The position numbers were made by a program, and so were the translations under genes. The notes beneath the pieces are model-generated. The model did not search any database. It was not told the origin of the DNA and saw only the letters and a list, made by a program, of their open reading frames with translations. A stretch of 64,000 nucleotides of DNA from Acanthosepion esculentum (lineage: Eukaryota; Mollusca; Cephalopoda; Sepiida; Sepiidae), in assembly GCA_964036315.1 (NCBI GenBank), contig OZ038498.1, forward strand, positions 10,045,861 through 10,109,860. The letters are read 5' to 3'. Positions 33,285-44,373 of the stretch are shown here, in pieces. Within the stretch, counting starts at the first letter, position 1; every line of letters begins with the position of its first letter.

Positions 33285-33810
33285 GATGAATCTTCACTTA
33301 GAAATATCATAAGTAAATACACTACCCCAATTGACCCGAACAAAAATATCAAATTATCTACTACAAAAAATTCAAACAGCTAACCTTATCCTCAAAATAA
33401 CAACACTAGAAAATCAAAATTACAACAAACGAACATTATCCACGAGTTCAAATGTCCCATAAGCAACTCAAACCGAATTCATAAATAATTACATCGATCA
33501 CATGACTACATGCCTATCCAGACGCCTTACGTTACACCTATCTGACCACAGTTCTATTAGAATCCATTTAAACATACACACAAACTTACCAGACTCCATC
33601 CGAAACATACTAGTAGAAAATACAGACATAGTAGCCTCATCCACATGTAAAAAAGATAAGAAATAATGAAAGAAAAAGTCAACACTTAATAATATTAACT
33701 ACGAACCCGGCCACAATGTACTGTGTTCGGAAAATAAAACATCTTTATAACACTAAAAACATACACTCAACCCACACACCCAATTAAATTGAAAAAATAA
33801 AATCATCCTT
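33285..33810 (+). pseudogene. Penelope-like element fragment, GIY-YIG region and 3' end
   Basis: A broken frame encodes the PLE endonuclease: FINNYIDHMTTCLSRRLTLH then LSDHSSIRIHL and DSIRNILVENTDIV, with the LSRRLTLHLSDHSSI block shared with 48218-48610. The N-terminal YVG is not recognisable. The following 150 bp match the copy at 55765-56040. A hammerhead-like remnant follows at about 33812-33840 (TTGATAATGGC then GCCGAAAGC). Confidence 0.72.
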
Positions 33811-33967
33811 GATAATGGCTAAAATTATGGCCGAAAGCAATCGGAATTATAGAACATTTGGACAGTTTCTACACACTCCCAAAAAATCACTTATTCGAAC
33901 ACAAGAAAAATTAAATAAAAAGCTTAATCGTAGTACATTGATTGTCGTCTTTAATGTAACAAACACA

Positions 33968-33969
<2 letters not shown>

Positions 33970-34033
<64 letters not shown>

Positions 34034-34034
34034 G
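33970..34034. repeat. (TA)n microsatellite
   Basis: TA array with one CA interruption. Confidence 0.95.
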
Positions 34035-34801
34035 ATGCTTTCCAAAAAAACATTTAGAAAACATATTTTCTGTAACCAAAGGTCCCTACAAGTATTCAGG
34101 AATTGTTCAAGGTTTTATGTAATGTGTATACATCCTTTGCGAAGCACTGAAAATTTTGTTAGAATTGAGAAACACTGGTACGTGGAGGTACGTAACAAAA
34201 CCATTGTCAGTCAAGGGAGCTAATCCACTTCCGGTGGATGTGACACACACGTACTGAGTTGTGTTTAATAAAACCCTCGTATAGAAGGAAAGTTCATAGA
34301 CGACAGGCACATTAAAGTGCGTTTAATAAAACCCCTTGAAAGGGGAAAAATTCATACCTAGGATTCATTGTTGAATCTGCATCAGAGAAGCGTGAAATTT
34401 TTCAGTAGATCAGTAAATTGGTTGAGTTGACAACGCGTAATCCATTCGCTAACTTCCTCTTCTTTGCTTTATGGTCTGTATTTATAGCTTCCCTTAACCA
34501 TGTGTTGGCTCACAAAAAATGTCACTCGAAAATGCGAGGGAAACAATGTCAGTGGTCGATTAATAATTTGTATTATATTTTGAATATTTTCAGCCCTACC
34601 GAAAGTGCCACTCGGAGCCTTATGCGTACATAACTGATTTTGGTCATGCGACTCCTGACTCCTAAGATGGAAACTTCCGGTCGACCCGACATCTCTATCC
34701 TGACAGGAGCTCATGAAGCTTGCATTCAGTTGGTTCTAAGACATGCTAAAATATACATCTACAGTAGATATCACAACACACATATATACCTACGTATTGT
34801 C
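34035..34801. other. Intergenic, no gene seen
   Basis: Short frames only. TTTAATAAAACCCC-type repeats near 34270 and 34322 hint at an old repeat. Confidence 0.35.

Positions 34802-34858
<57 letters not shown>
34802..34858. repeat. (TA)n microsatellite
   Basis: Pure TA array. Confidence 0.97.
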
Positions 34859-34860
<2 letters not shown>

Positions 34861-35778
34861 TATAGACGCACACACACTCAACTATGTTCACATTTTTGCA
34901 ATGATATTCCGACACATACGCATCAATGCGTCAATAGACATATATACACTCAAATATATACGAGGATAAATCAATAAATCGAGAACTTATACGTTTTATA
35001 TGAAATTTGCATTGCTTGATGTTCGATCTCTGGGGCTAGTATTTATCATTGAACTAGCGTTGAACCGGCGTTGCCCGTGCTTGATTCAAAAATCGTACGG
35101 CTAATCCAGCAATCGCTATCACTTGACTTAAAATATTTTTGCCCTTCCTTGCCTTTAAAGGAGTGCCCTTTGCCGTGCTGATGTTGCTACATGCCTTACT
35201 TCTTGCCTATCTAACACTGCGAATTTTTTCTAAGCTCTAAACATTAAATCTGTTACGAAAAAAGAACTAAACAAAATGAACGCAAAAACAATCAGCTTTA
35301 AAAAAAGGACTCGTAACTGGAAAAACCGAATTAAAAAAATGAATGTTAACAACAAATACTTTTTCACACCAACCCAGTGGAATCAGAATCAACGTTGAGT
35401 TTAAGCAAGCGAATGAGCCAATTGGAGTAAAGTGCCATGCAGATTTACATTTTTCCCACTTGTGACGAATGCAGCTATCGATTTTTTTGCATGCTAGCAT
35501 GCTAGTTAACATTCGTGTCAGTCAGCTGTTGGCTCTCACGCTGGCCAATAGAATCTTCCTGCCTATTCGTGGCAGCCAGCTATCAATGTGGCCAGTAGAA
35601 AATGGCCGCAAACTACATGGAAACTGCCGTAGAAGCATGAAAAAATCGATTATTTCCACTATCGATGGGAGTTGGGAAATGCAAAGTCGGTCTTGGATTT
35701 TCAGTTAACTTGGAGCATCTGCATGTAAATTTTGGTGCAAATCCGTCGAAAATTGCGGCCGTGCATTCATCACATTCG

Positions 35779-35779
<1 letters not shown>
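34859..35779. other. Probable old repeat, not classified
   Basis: CGTTGAACCGGCGTTGCCCG (about 35060) and the stretch TCCGTCGAAAATTGCGGCCG (about 35743) before the CA array look like parts of a retroelement tail of unknown family. No coding region recognised. Confidence 0.3.

Positions 35780-35831
<52 letters not shown>
35780..35831. repeat. (CA)n microsatellite
   Basis: Pure CA array. Confidence 0.97.
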
Positions 35832-35832
<1 letters not shown>

Positions 35833-36309
35833 CCTGCCTTTTATAGATAGAAATTAAGTACCTGTACAGGGAGACTTTATTGAAAATTATTTCTGTTGCA
35901 AAATAAAATCAGTTTTCACCATTCGGCTACGGACTTATTAATGTACCTACTTATATATTCGTAGGCATAGGATGTTTGTCGAACCATTCACAGCAAATCA
36001 TTCAATAGAATTGACCGTACTATTTAACACCATTATACAGTACTCCACAATAGACAATTGAAAAGTTTTAGAAATATTTGTAGTTTTTTGCTTTCTGCGA
36101 TAAATGCAGCAAATAATTTTCAGTCTAGTTTTGTTATCGAAAATATCAAATTATTAGAAATTTTAAGAGAAGATAAACTACGTAAAATACAACGGTGGCA
36201 CAAGGAATGGGCTAAGGTTGGTCATCACTTACTATCTTATACCTAGCTAATCAGATTCATGACCCTTCACTCATTACAATTTGCACATCTACCAAAAGAA
36301 CTTATACAT
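35832..36309. other. Intergenic, no gene seen
   Basis: The small frame at 36058-36246 has no recognisable similarity. Confidence 0.35.
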
Positions 36310-37111
36310 GGTGGTGGATGTTGCTAATTGAGCTGATGTGTCATGCATTTCTGCAATCTTTCAACGGTGCTGGCCCATGTTGCTAATTCAGCTGATGAGT
36401 CATAGATTTCTGTTATCTTTCCACAGTGCTGGCGGTTATTGTTAATTCAGCGGATGTGTATTTATGTTATCTTTCAACAGTGCTGGCGGATGTTGCTAAT
36501 TCACTTTATGTGTCATACATTTCTGTTATCTTTCCACAGTGCTGGCAGATATTGCTAATTCAGCTGATGTGTCAAGTATTTACGTTATCTTTCAACAGTG
36601 CTGGCAAATGTTGCTAATTCAGTTTATGTGTCATACATTTCTGTTATCTTGCAACAGTGCTGGCGGATGTTGTTAATTCAGCTGATGTGTCATGTATTTA
36701 CGTCATCTTGCAACAATTCTGGCAAATGTTGCTAGTTCAGTTGATGTGTCATACGTTTCTCTTATCCTTCCACAGTGCTGGCAGTTGTTGCTAATTCGGC
36801 TGATGTGTCATCGATTCATGTTATCTTTCGACAGTGCTGGCAAATGTTGCCAATTCATCTGATGTGTCATACACATCTTTATCTTTACACAGTGCTGGCG
36901 GTTGTTGCTAATTCAGCTGATGTGTCATGTATTTATCTTATCTTTCCACAGTGCTGGAGGATGTTGCTAATTCAGTTGATGTGTCATACATTTCTGTTAT
37001 CTTTCCACAGTGCTGGCAAATGTTGCTAATTCAGCTGATGTGTTATACATTTATGTTATCTTTCCACAGTGCTGGGTGTTGTTGCTAATTCAGCTGATGT
37101 GTCATGTATTT
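36310..37111 (+). repeat. Minisatellite, 59-bp unit, about 13 copies
   Basis: The unit is CTGGCGGATGTTGCTAATTC, then AGCTGATGTGTCATACATTT and CTGTTATCTTTCCACAGTG. Copies diverge by a few substitutions. It runs directly into the tail of the tRNA-derived SINE at 37112. Frames here are repeat artefacts. Confidence 0.93.
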
Positions 37112-37285
37112 CTATATTTCTGAGATGAGTTATTGTAATTATTTACTTTATTCGGACTGTTGTCCTCATCTTTATGCCCATATTCACGACGTGTCGGCCG
37201 TTGTACGCCCCGGCCTTCTTCAGGTGATAGGAATTTTCTGAACCCTTTATTTCGTCCACCGGGTTAGATTGTTCTAGTTCTAAAT
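37112..37285 (-). mobile_element. tRNA-derived SINE tail fragment
   Basis: Minus-strand tail of the SINE described at 11466-11770: CTGAAGAAGGCCGGGGCG, CGGCCGACACGTCG (mutated GAAA), then GAGGACAACAGTCCGAATAA. The tRNA-like head is absent. Confidence 0.75.
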
Positions 37286-38079
37286 TCATTGATTTTATTT
37301 TTTGATTATTTTCTCACCTGTTTGATGTCATCAAATATTCAATTGCACCCAATTAGGTCTTTTTTAATTATTCTGTTTTTACCAAAATTCTGCTGGTACC
37401 TAAACTTATCACTTCAGAGAACTCAATTAAAGATCGTGTAGAAACATTTAGGAACATCAAACGATGAACTTGCTTTATTTCCTGTATAACTATGCCATCA
37501 AAACATTCTACGAACATGTTTCATCAATATGTTTTGGCAGTATTTGTTTTGGATCCATGATTTGTGTTATCCCTTTATGTAGGTTTTGTACTATCAAATC
37601 ACTGTCAGTTTTATCCATTTCATCATAGGTTGCGTCATTATTTAATCTGGCAAAAATGAGACTAATATTATTTGCCGGATAGTTAAGGAACGTCTTATAG
37701 CCTAGCATATGCGCTAATTCTTACAGACGCCTAAACGCTCGAATCCGACAAATAAAGAATCTGGAAAAGTCGTACAGTTAAGAATTTCAAAGGGTCAAGG
37801 CTTGCCAAAATACATAAATTTACATGAATGAAAGAACAGAGTTGGAGCAGCAACAAGGCTCATCACGGGCCGGAAGAGTAGTTGTTAATATCAGCAATCT
37901 GTAGTTGAGTGCCTTTGAGGAATCAGGGTCCCAACAAGGGTCTCAACTTCGCCACCACTATCAGGTGACTTCTGTACGTAGACATGATAGCTCCTTGAAT
38001 ATCCCGAAGGCCCAGGCAGATGAGCTAAGATAGCAAGTGAGACAAGCCCTAGAAAAGATCAAGTCACCTAAATCAAACA
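37286..38079 (-). other. Mostly unrecognised; possible PLE tail at 37500-37745
   Basis: The minus strand near 37700 reads LAHMLGYKTFLNYPANNISL, which resembles the PLE C-terminal tail (KESAHMLG...) at 11771-12070. The similarity is short. The rest shows no recognisable gene. Confidence 0.35.
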
Positions 38080-39265
38080 TAAAGGAAGTAAGCTACCAGA
38101 ATGGATGTTTCCTGTAAGGGCTGTATTATGAAACTATACAGCTGCCTATAAAATCTCTCAAGCAAACCATTAGCACAAGGACGATATGCTATGGTTCTTA
38201 TATGTTTGACCTCATTCATTTTATAAATTCGTCGAACAATATTGATTGGAAATGCGCTACTCGGTTCGTTATGATTACTCAGGGAAAATCTAAAACAGCT
38301 ATCCGTTCCGGTAAGATACCATTAGCTATCGAGTTTGAAGATATTTTCTTCAGAGTTATAACAACGGGCCATCTTGTAAATCTATCGATGATAGTCAATA
38401 GTTAGGGATGACCATTTGCTTCAGGTAATGGTCCAACCATATCGATATGTAGGTTTGTGAACATACCATCTCTGGTCCGGCAACTTTACCAGGAGGCGAT
38501 TTTATATGTCGAGTTAACTTTGTATTTTTTGGCAGTTTAAATATGTCTGCGTCCAGTTTCTCATGTTTGTTTGTTTTCTTGACTGTACGACTTTTCCAGA
38601 TGTTTTGTTTAAACGACTGCTAATTAGTTTCATCGTAGCTTGAAATATTGGATGTGATTAGGTTGTGAAAATATTAAAACAAATCAATGCCATTTTCATT
38701 TTGATGTAAACTGATCCGACAGAATTCGAAGAAGTGTCCATCCTCAACGTTAATATTAAGTTCTCGTCTTAACTAATATATGAAATATTGTGAAGTCCGT
38801 TAATTTTTTTTTTGCGTCAGGAAAAGCAGTTAAGGCGTCGCCATAACGGGTTATCTTTGTATTTTTGTTTTTCTGTTTCTGAAGTAGATTTGTTAGTGTT
38901 ATCAAAACTTGGACGCAACCTGGAATAAATCTTCGATAGCAGTTAATTAAACATGACTCTTCATAGTGCCACAACGATATTGGTTAAAGGATTTGTTTCA
39001 TTATTGTGGCATTTTTTTTAAAACGGGTGTAATAGCATTACTCGTCAATAACCTGACCCAAGAAAGTTAGTTAAACTGTAAAGCCGTATTTGTTTATATT
39101 AATTTTCAGGCCCAAATGTGAAAGTCTTTTGAACACTTGTCTTAAATGTTCATCGTCTATGTAGGTGAAGACAAACGGCAATCCTTTTCGGACTCTGAAA
39201 AGTTTGTGCAGCGTTACCTAAGACGAACGACATTATGATAAATTCATAAAACCCGAAAGGGGTAG
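38080..39265 (-). pseudogene. Decayed Gypsy-type pol: RT, RNase H, integrase
   Basis: On the minus strand the domains appear in Gypsy order. RT end at about 39215-39040: GLPFVFTYIDDEHL, with the YIDD box kept, then FLGQVI. Connection and RNase H start at about 38970-38760: INCYRRFIPGCVQ, ALTAFPDAKKKLT. Integrase at about 38470-38130: HIDMVGPLPEANG, LLTIIDRFTRWPVV, and VIITNRVAHFQS where the second catalytic D appears changed. Frames break often; no LTRs or gag were found. An old insertion, distinct from the Gypsy element at 51812-55040. Confidence 0.75.
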
Positions 39266-39459
39266 TAATTGCTGTCTTTTTATGATTTTTAATTGATGTT
39301 AATTTTTAACGAATAGACACTTTGATTTAAACGATGTGCGTTGTGTTGTGGAATCTTTTAGGCATCTTTTTAATATTGTCTTTTACTGGGTTGAAAATAA
39401 AGTTTTGTATGTGTTTTAATATCATATGTATGTGGGTATGTTATTGCGTTGGAAATATG
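39266..39459. other. Intergenic, no gene seen
   Basis: No recognisable feature between the Gypsy relic and the AT-rich repeat. Confidence 0.3.
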
Positions 39460-40080
39460 GTTTATTTCCCGCAGGAGTCGCTAAATTGTAGTAAGATTTT
39501 CCATTTATGATTAATAAATATAGATTTTACTTAATAACAATATCGTCTAACCATTACAAAATGATGCAGAATTTAAAAAGATTTAAAACTTCATAAATTA
39601 TTATAATTAAAATAATAAATGAAAACAATTCTTGTAAAAATACATTATTCATCGAAAAAAATGTACTCAAGGCAATAATATATCTTATTCATAAAAGCAA
39701 TTAAAAGCATTTTTAATTAAATAATGTCAGGTATTTTTGAATTTGTTATCTTTCGATTCAGAACAGATTTTCGATAATTGGGAGTCCTGTTTGACCACCA
39801 AAATGTGATGATTTAAATTCTCCAAGGACTTGTGTTTATAACAAATATAAACATTATTCATTATAAAAATTAATTTCTTGAAATTTCATAAAATTAAATA
39901 AGTTGGCTTTAACAAATATAAAATATATTTTTTACCAAGATTTTCAAAAACGAAACGTTTCTAAAATAATATCATTCATTTGTGAATAAGTCCTGAAAGT
40001 TTCATTAAAATCAGATAATTATCTGATTTTTGCATGAAATTTCAAATCCATGTGTTTATCACCGCAAAAAGACGCTCAAA
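39460..40080 (+). repeat. Unnamed AT-rich interspersed repeat, copy 2
   Basis: Same family and orientation as 6090-6700, with matching order of landmarks over about 600 bp and many substitutions. Confidence 0.7.
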
Positions 40081-40979
40081 TTTCCCATATTAAACAATTT
40101 TAGCCTAAAATATACACACAAAAAATATAAATAAATTGTATGAAATTAACATACAATTTATCATGCTTTTCCTGTTATTTGTGTACGTTTTATTTCCTGT
40201 CGTAACAAAAGACTAAATTTTGTGAGTGAACCCCCACAGTATTATGGTGACCACCGACGTGCATAACAAAAAACAACCTATTCACCCACAATACCTGTGT
40301 AAGTATTTGAGAGCGAAAAAGGATATTCCTGGCAACGATTCTTAGCTAGAATAAGTAGTACTAGTTGGGTGAACGATACTGAAAAAGAATAGCACAAAAA
40401 GTGGTTTCCACGTTACGTGTGCTATACGACATTTATATACAAACATACAAGCACGGATACCAATGTTCGTAGAAGGTACTAAAAACAATTGTACATGTTG
40501 CCACATAAATTACCAAACACTGGTAATTTTAAGCAGGGAGAAGTGTTGACAAAATAAAGAAAAATCTTCTTATTTGAATGTCACAGTGTTTCCCAGAAGA
40601 TAGTCAGGTGCAGCCATTATCTTTCGGGCCGTTTTAGATAAGGAAGAGGTTGATTCTATCTAATTTGACTGTCATCGGAACTGATTCTATTGACTGTATT
40701 TTCACACCTGTTCGGAATTGTCACGTAGCACAATATGTAAGAGCGGATAATTATTTTTATATTACGACACACGAATGCTTACAAAGAGGAAATTCCAGGT
40801 GTATTATTATTGATGTTCAAGCGCGAAAATATCTATTTATATCTCGACGTAAATGTTTGCGTGTGCGTATACAGAAGCTTATTGTCATATTCTTCTTTAC
40901 AGATAAATTCACTTCTTAGAAGAGCAATGATTCATTTCACACACTGAGGAATTTTAGCTTTACCAGACATGAATATATA
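40081..40979. other. Intergenic, no gene seen
   Basis: The small frame at 40650-40919 has no recognisable similarity. No RNA gene seen before the SINE at 40980. Confidence 0.35.
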
Positions 40980-41115
40980 TGGTACAGTTGGTATGGCGTT
41001 TGCCTCCTATTGTAGCTGTTCGGGGTTCAGTCCTCGGTAGTGGATGCGCACTGCTGATGAGTCCCACATATAGGACGAAACAGCCGTCCAGTGGTTTCTG
41101 CATTCTGTTGAGGTT
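40980..41115 (+). mobile_element. SINE-like retroposon: Pol III promoter plus hammerhead ribozyme
   Basis: An A-box-like TGGTACAGTTGG (40980-40991) and a B-box-like GGTTCAGTCC (41024-41033), about 32 bp apart, match internal RNA polymerase III promoter elements. A complete hammerhead begins 10-20 bp later. This order (tRNA-like promoter then hammerhead) is that of the schistosome Sm-alpha SINE-like repeats. The 3' end is unclear; a local duplication (ATTATGATTATTTCAAATCC at 41143 and 41192) and a TA array follow. Single copy in this window. Confidence 0.75.
41040..41104 (+). ncRNA. Hammerhead ribozyme, canonical core, type I layout
   Basis: Stem I 5' strand CACTG (41049-41053); CTGATGA (41054-41060); stem II GTCC/GGAC (41061-41064, 41073-41076); GAAA (41077-41080); short stem III (AC/GT around AGCC); GTC cleavage triplet (41086-41088); stem I 3' strand CAGTG (41089-41093). 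An outer stem I helix ATGC/GCAT (41044-41047, 41100-41103) lies beyond an internal loop, as natural hammerheads need for loop-loop contacts. Every core nucleotide is canonical. Predicted cut is after 41088. Cleavage is inferred, not shown. Confidence 0.85.
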
Positions 41116-41165
41116 TCTTCTAGACTCGATGAATTACTTAATTATGATTATTTCAAATCCTCCTA

Positions 41166-41240
41166 AATATATATATATATATATATATATAATTATGATT
41201 ATTTCAAATCCTTCTAATTAGATATATATATATATATAAC
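41166..41240. repeat. Two short (TA)n arrays with a duplicated 24-bp flank
   Basis: TA arrays at 41166-41191 and 41222-41238, each preceded by AATTATGATTATTTCAAATC. Confidence 0.9.
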
Positions 41241-41426
41241 TTACCATCTGAGAGAATTTATTTCCTATTAGCTATGAAAAAATTATTTCCAAACTCATCT
41301 CCATCATTATTTTATAACTAATGTTTATAAAATGTTTGCTTACCATAGAGTTTACTCTTTCGAAAAGTTATGAAGTTATGAAGAAGGCCGTTGTATTTAC
41401 TCATATTTTCAAATTTCAACTAATCG

Positions 41427-41429
<3 letters not shown>

Positions 41430-41487
<58 letters not shown>

Positions 41488-41488
41488 G
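41430..41488. repeat. (TA)n microsatellite
   Basis: TA array with one G interruption. Confidence 0.95.
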
Positions 41489-41580
41489 TTCAAGGCAAAA
41501 AAATGAAGCCCCCATAGAAAGTCGATTTTTGTATTTTTACCAAGACAAGTGAGCAATAGAATTCGTTTAATAATACAGGG

Positions 41581-41996
41581 TTTTAATACTGGTGTACATA
41601 TGTACATTATGCAAGTCAAAAAATGATTTAGTATTTTTTTGGGTAAGCTTTTGCTTTAATAACGCCCTTAATTCTTTGTGACATGCTATAGACTAAATTC
41701 TTTAGTAAGTCAACAATCTTCGACAGATTTTATCAACGCTCCTTTAATTCGCGAAAAAGCTCATCTTCTGTGTTAACTTTCCTATTACAGACACGCTTGC
41801 CTATTATCGCCCAAAAGTTTTCAATTGGGTTACGGTCAGGACTCTGACTAGGCCACTGGAAGAGTTGCAATTTATCCTCGTCTCGCGTTTCCTCTCTAGA
41901 TAGCGTTTATTCTTTAAGGCACTCATGCTTAGGATCGGTATCGTTACTAAAATATTTTTTGACTTGTATAATGTACACATGTACACCTGTATTAAT
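41581..41996 (-). mobile_element. Deleted Tc1-like transposon with about 45-bp TIRs
   Basis: The left end (ACTGGTGTACATATGTACAT from about 41588) and the inverted right end (ACAGGTGTACATGTGTACAT from about 41990) match over about 45 bp. Between them the minus strand encodes a Tc1-type C-terminus: LQLFQWPSQSPDRNPIENFW (holding the third catalytic acidic residue), then AIIGKRV and LVYSMSQRIKGVIKAKAY. The first two thirds of the transposase are lost. A TA lies at each end. Probably a MITE-like deletion derivative. Confidence 0.8.
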
Positions 41997-42039
41997 TATT
42001 TTTCATTTAGCGTAATTTAGACGACAATTTATCCTTCTC

Positions 42040-42042
<3 letters not shown>

Positions 42043-42117
<75 letters not shown>
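42043..42117. repeat. (TA)n microsatellite
   Basis: Long pure TA array directly left of the mariner-like element. Confidence 0.97.
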
Positions 42118-42121
<4 letters not shown>

Positions 42122-43682
42122 GTATCAAAAATATTTTTTACAAACTATGAAGCGGGGGTTCCCCACACCAAAACAAGGACAAAAGTTCATATAAACTTAT
42201 GTCCGCAAATCCTTCGTTTTCGAGTTATTAAGTTTAAAGTTTACGGTAGAGTCTGTTAAATGTACAATCCAAGATAAAACCCAAAATGCTTTTACAAACT
42301 TTGGGGGCGGGTTCCTGACACCAAAACAAGGTAAAATGTCCATATTAACCTATGCCTAAAAGGCTATCGTTGCACCTCAACACGGCAATTCATGACAAAT
42401 ATTCAAAATGTCCTCCGCTTGCTTCTACACAAGCATGCACCCGTCGGATCATTGACTGGAGGAGCATTTCAAATACTTCCACACGGTGTCAAATGGTTTC
42501 GCAGGACCCCATGACACGTTAATGAAGCGGCTTTGCATTATTGATGTTTGCTGCATAAACCATTTGTTTTACGTGGCCCCACATATAAAAATCGAAAGGA
42601 TTGAGACCTTGCAGGCCGTGAAACCGGTCCTCACCTACCTATCCATATTAAATGGTTGACGTCGGCCAGTGTATCACAAACAATGTCACTAAAATGTACA
42701 CGAGCCCCACCCTGGTATGAATCACATGTTTCTTCGTATTAGAAGGTCAGGAAGTGTGTTCAAAATAAAATCTATGTAGTCAAATCTTGTAAGACGTGCT
42801 TGTAGCACATATAGACCTACCAAATAGTCACCTACAACTCCAGCCTACATATTAATAGTAAACTGATGCTGGTGTCTAGCCTGTATTGTACCATGGGGAT
42901 TCCAATCCGCACACAAATGTTGATTGTGTAAATTTGTTATTCCATCTCTATTCCAAATGTTACCTCATCCGTAAACAAGACTGAAGAGACAAACAACGGA
43001 CCGGCAGTTTGTGCAATAAACCACCAGTAAAAGTTCTCCCGTGGTGAGTGATCAGAGGGTGAAAGACCCTGCACACGTTGCAAATGATACGTGGATATAG
43101 GAGCTGCTCTTAAAGTACCCTCCATGCGGTACGATGAGATGCACGATACGCTAGGGACGCTTGACGTGTACTGACACCTGGGATCGTCTCCGACAGTCTG
43201 TAGAATGTGTTCTTCATGACCAGGCGTATCAGCGGATCTCGGTTTTACTCGATCCATAGTTTGTGGTGCCACCGATCCTCTCTCAGCAACGCAACGATAA
43301 GCAGCAGCAAAGTTTGGATGACTCGGCTGCCTTCCCAATCTGATAGTCACGCAGACTCGTGTCCATTACCATTCTCGCGGTCGTATGTAAAAAATCATAT
43401 CTGCCTGCTCACGATATAAATATCCTACCGTTGTTAAACGGAACACATCTCAGTTAATTCACTACTACACACGTTAAACGTTGAAGACAGACTAGTCACA
43501 AATGTACACGAATGACAAATGTAACCTAGTCTACATTGCAACACAGACTTTCATTAAACTTAATAACTCAAAAACGTATGATTTGCGGATATATGAACTT
43601 TTGTCTTTGGTTTGGTGTGAGAAACCCGCTCCCAAATTTTGTAAAAGTATTTTTGATACATCCTGTATATTTGGAATGCAAT
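42118..43682 (-). mobile_element. Mariner-like (IS630-type) transposon with about 120-bp TIRs, decayed transposase
   Basis: Ends match as inverted repeats over about 120 bp (AGGTGTATCAAAAATA at 42118; AGGATGTATCAAAAATAC on the minus strand at about 43675). The minus-strand frame 43350-42937 gives the helix-turn-helix part (RQPSHPNFAAAYRCVAERGS), YHLQRVQGLSPSDHSPRENF, and FVSSVLFTDEVTF with the first catalytic D. Further on, stops break it, with traces of later blocks and a final CMLV..AEDILNI. About 1.56 kb, full size, inactive. It is bounded by (TA)n on both sides, fitting TA target use. Confidence 0.85.
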
Positions 43683-43687
43683 CCATG

Positions 43688-43746
<59 letters not shown>
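43688..43746. repeat. (TA)n microsatellite
   Basis: Pure TA array directly right of the mariner-like element. Confidence 0.97.
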
Positions 43747-43748
<2 letters not shown>

Positions 43749-43827
43749 AAAAAAAGGACGTTTAAAGTTATGTGTCATGCGTGATATACTTTCGATACAT
43801 GACTGACGCGACAGATCTGGATCACTG

Positions 43828-44373
43828 CATCTAACTAACGCCTTTATACACTGTGCCACGTGTCCTCAAGTTAGTTAGATCCAGTCACAGGACCCAAAGA
43901 GTGTGAGTTCAATACCCGGTTAAGGCAGTGCAGAACTTTCAGAGAGGAATTAACAGGAGATAACTGATAACTGACATCCATTAAACATGGCACGTGGAAC
44001 TAGAACAGTCTACCCCAGTGAACGTAAAGGTTCAGTTCGATATTGTTGTAATAAATATGGCGACAAAGATGAGGACAATAATCCAAAAAATGTAAATTTT
44101 GGACACTTTTTATCTATTTTTTTCTTATCTTTTTTTATTTATTTTTATGACAAACCAAAGTGGATAAAGGCGTTAGTTAGATCCAGGGACAGGACCCAAA
44201 GAGTGTGAGTTCAATACCCGGTTAAGGCAGTGGAGAACTTTCAGAGGGAAATTAACAGATAACTGATAACTGACATCTATTAAACATGGCACGTGGAACT
44301 AGAACAGTCTACTCCAGTGAGCGAAATAAAGGGTTCAGTTCGACATTCCAACCACCTGAAGAAGGCCGGAGCG
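43828..44373 (+). mobile_element. tRNA-derived SINE, inverted head plus two direct copies
   Basis: A SINE head lies inverted at about 43828-43870 (ACTAACGCCTTTATACACTG). Two direct copies follow at 43870-44095 and 44159-44373, each with GTGTGAGTTCAATACCCGG (B-box-like), CAGATAACTGATAACTGACATC-type body and CATGGCACGTGGAACTAGAA. The first lacks the hammerhead-like segment. The second has CTGAAGAAGGCCGGAGCG and CGGCCGAGACGTTG (GAAA mutated to GAGA), and runs into the satellite. Confidence 0.8.

Noticed and set aside
36360..37080. Repeated CTGATG in the 59-bp minisatellite as hammerhead cores
   Set aside because: CTGATGTG lacks the GA of the CUGANGA box and no GAAA follows at the right distance.
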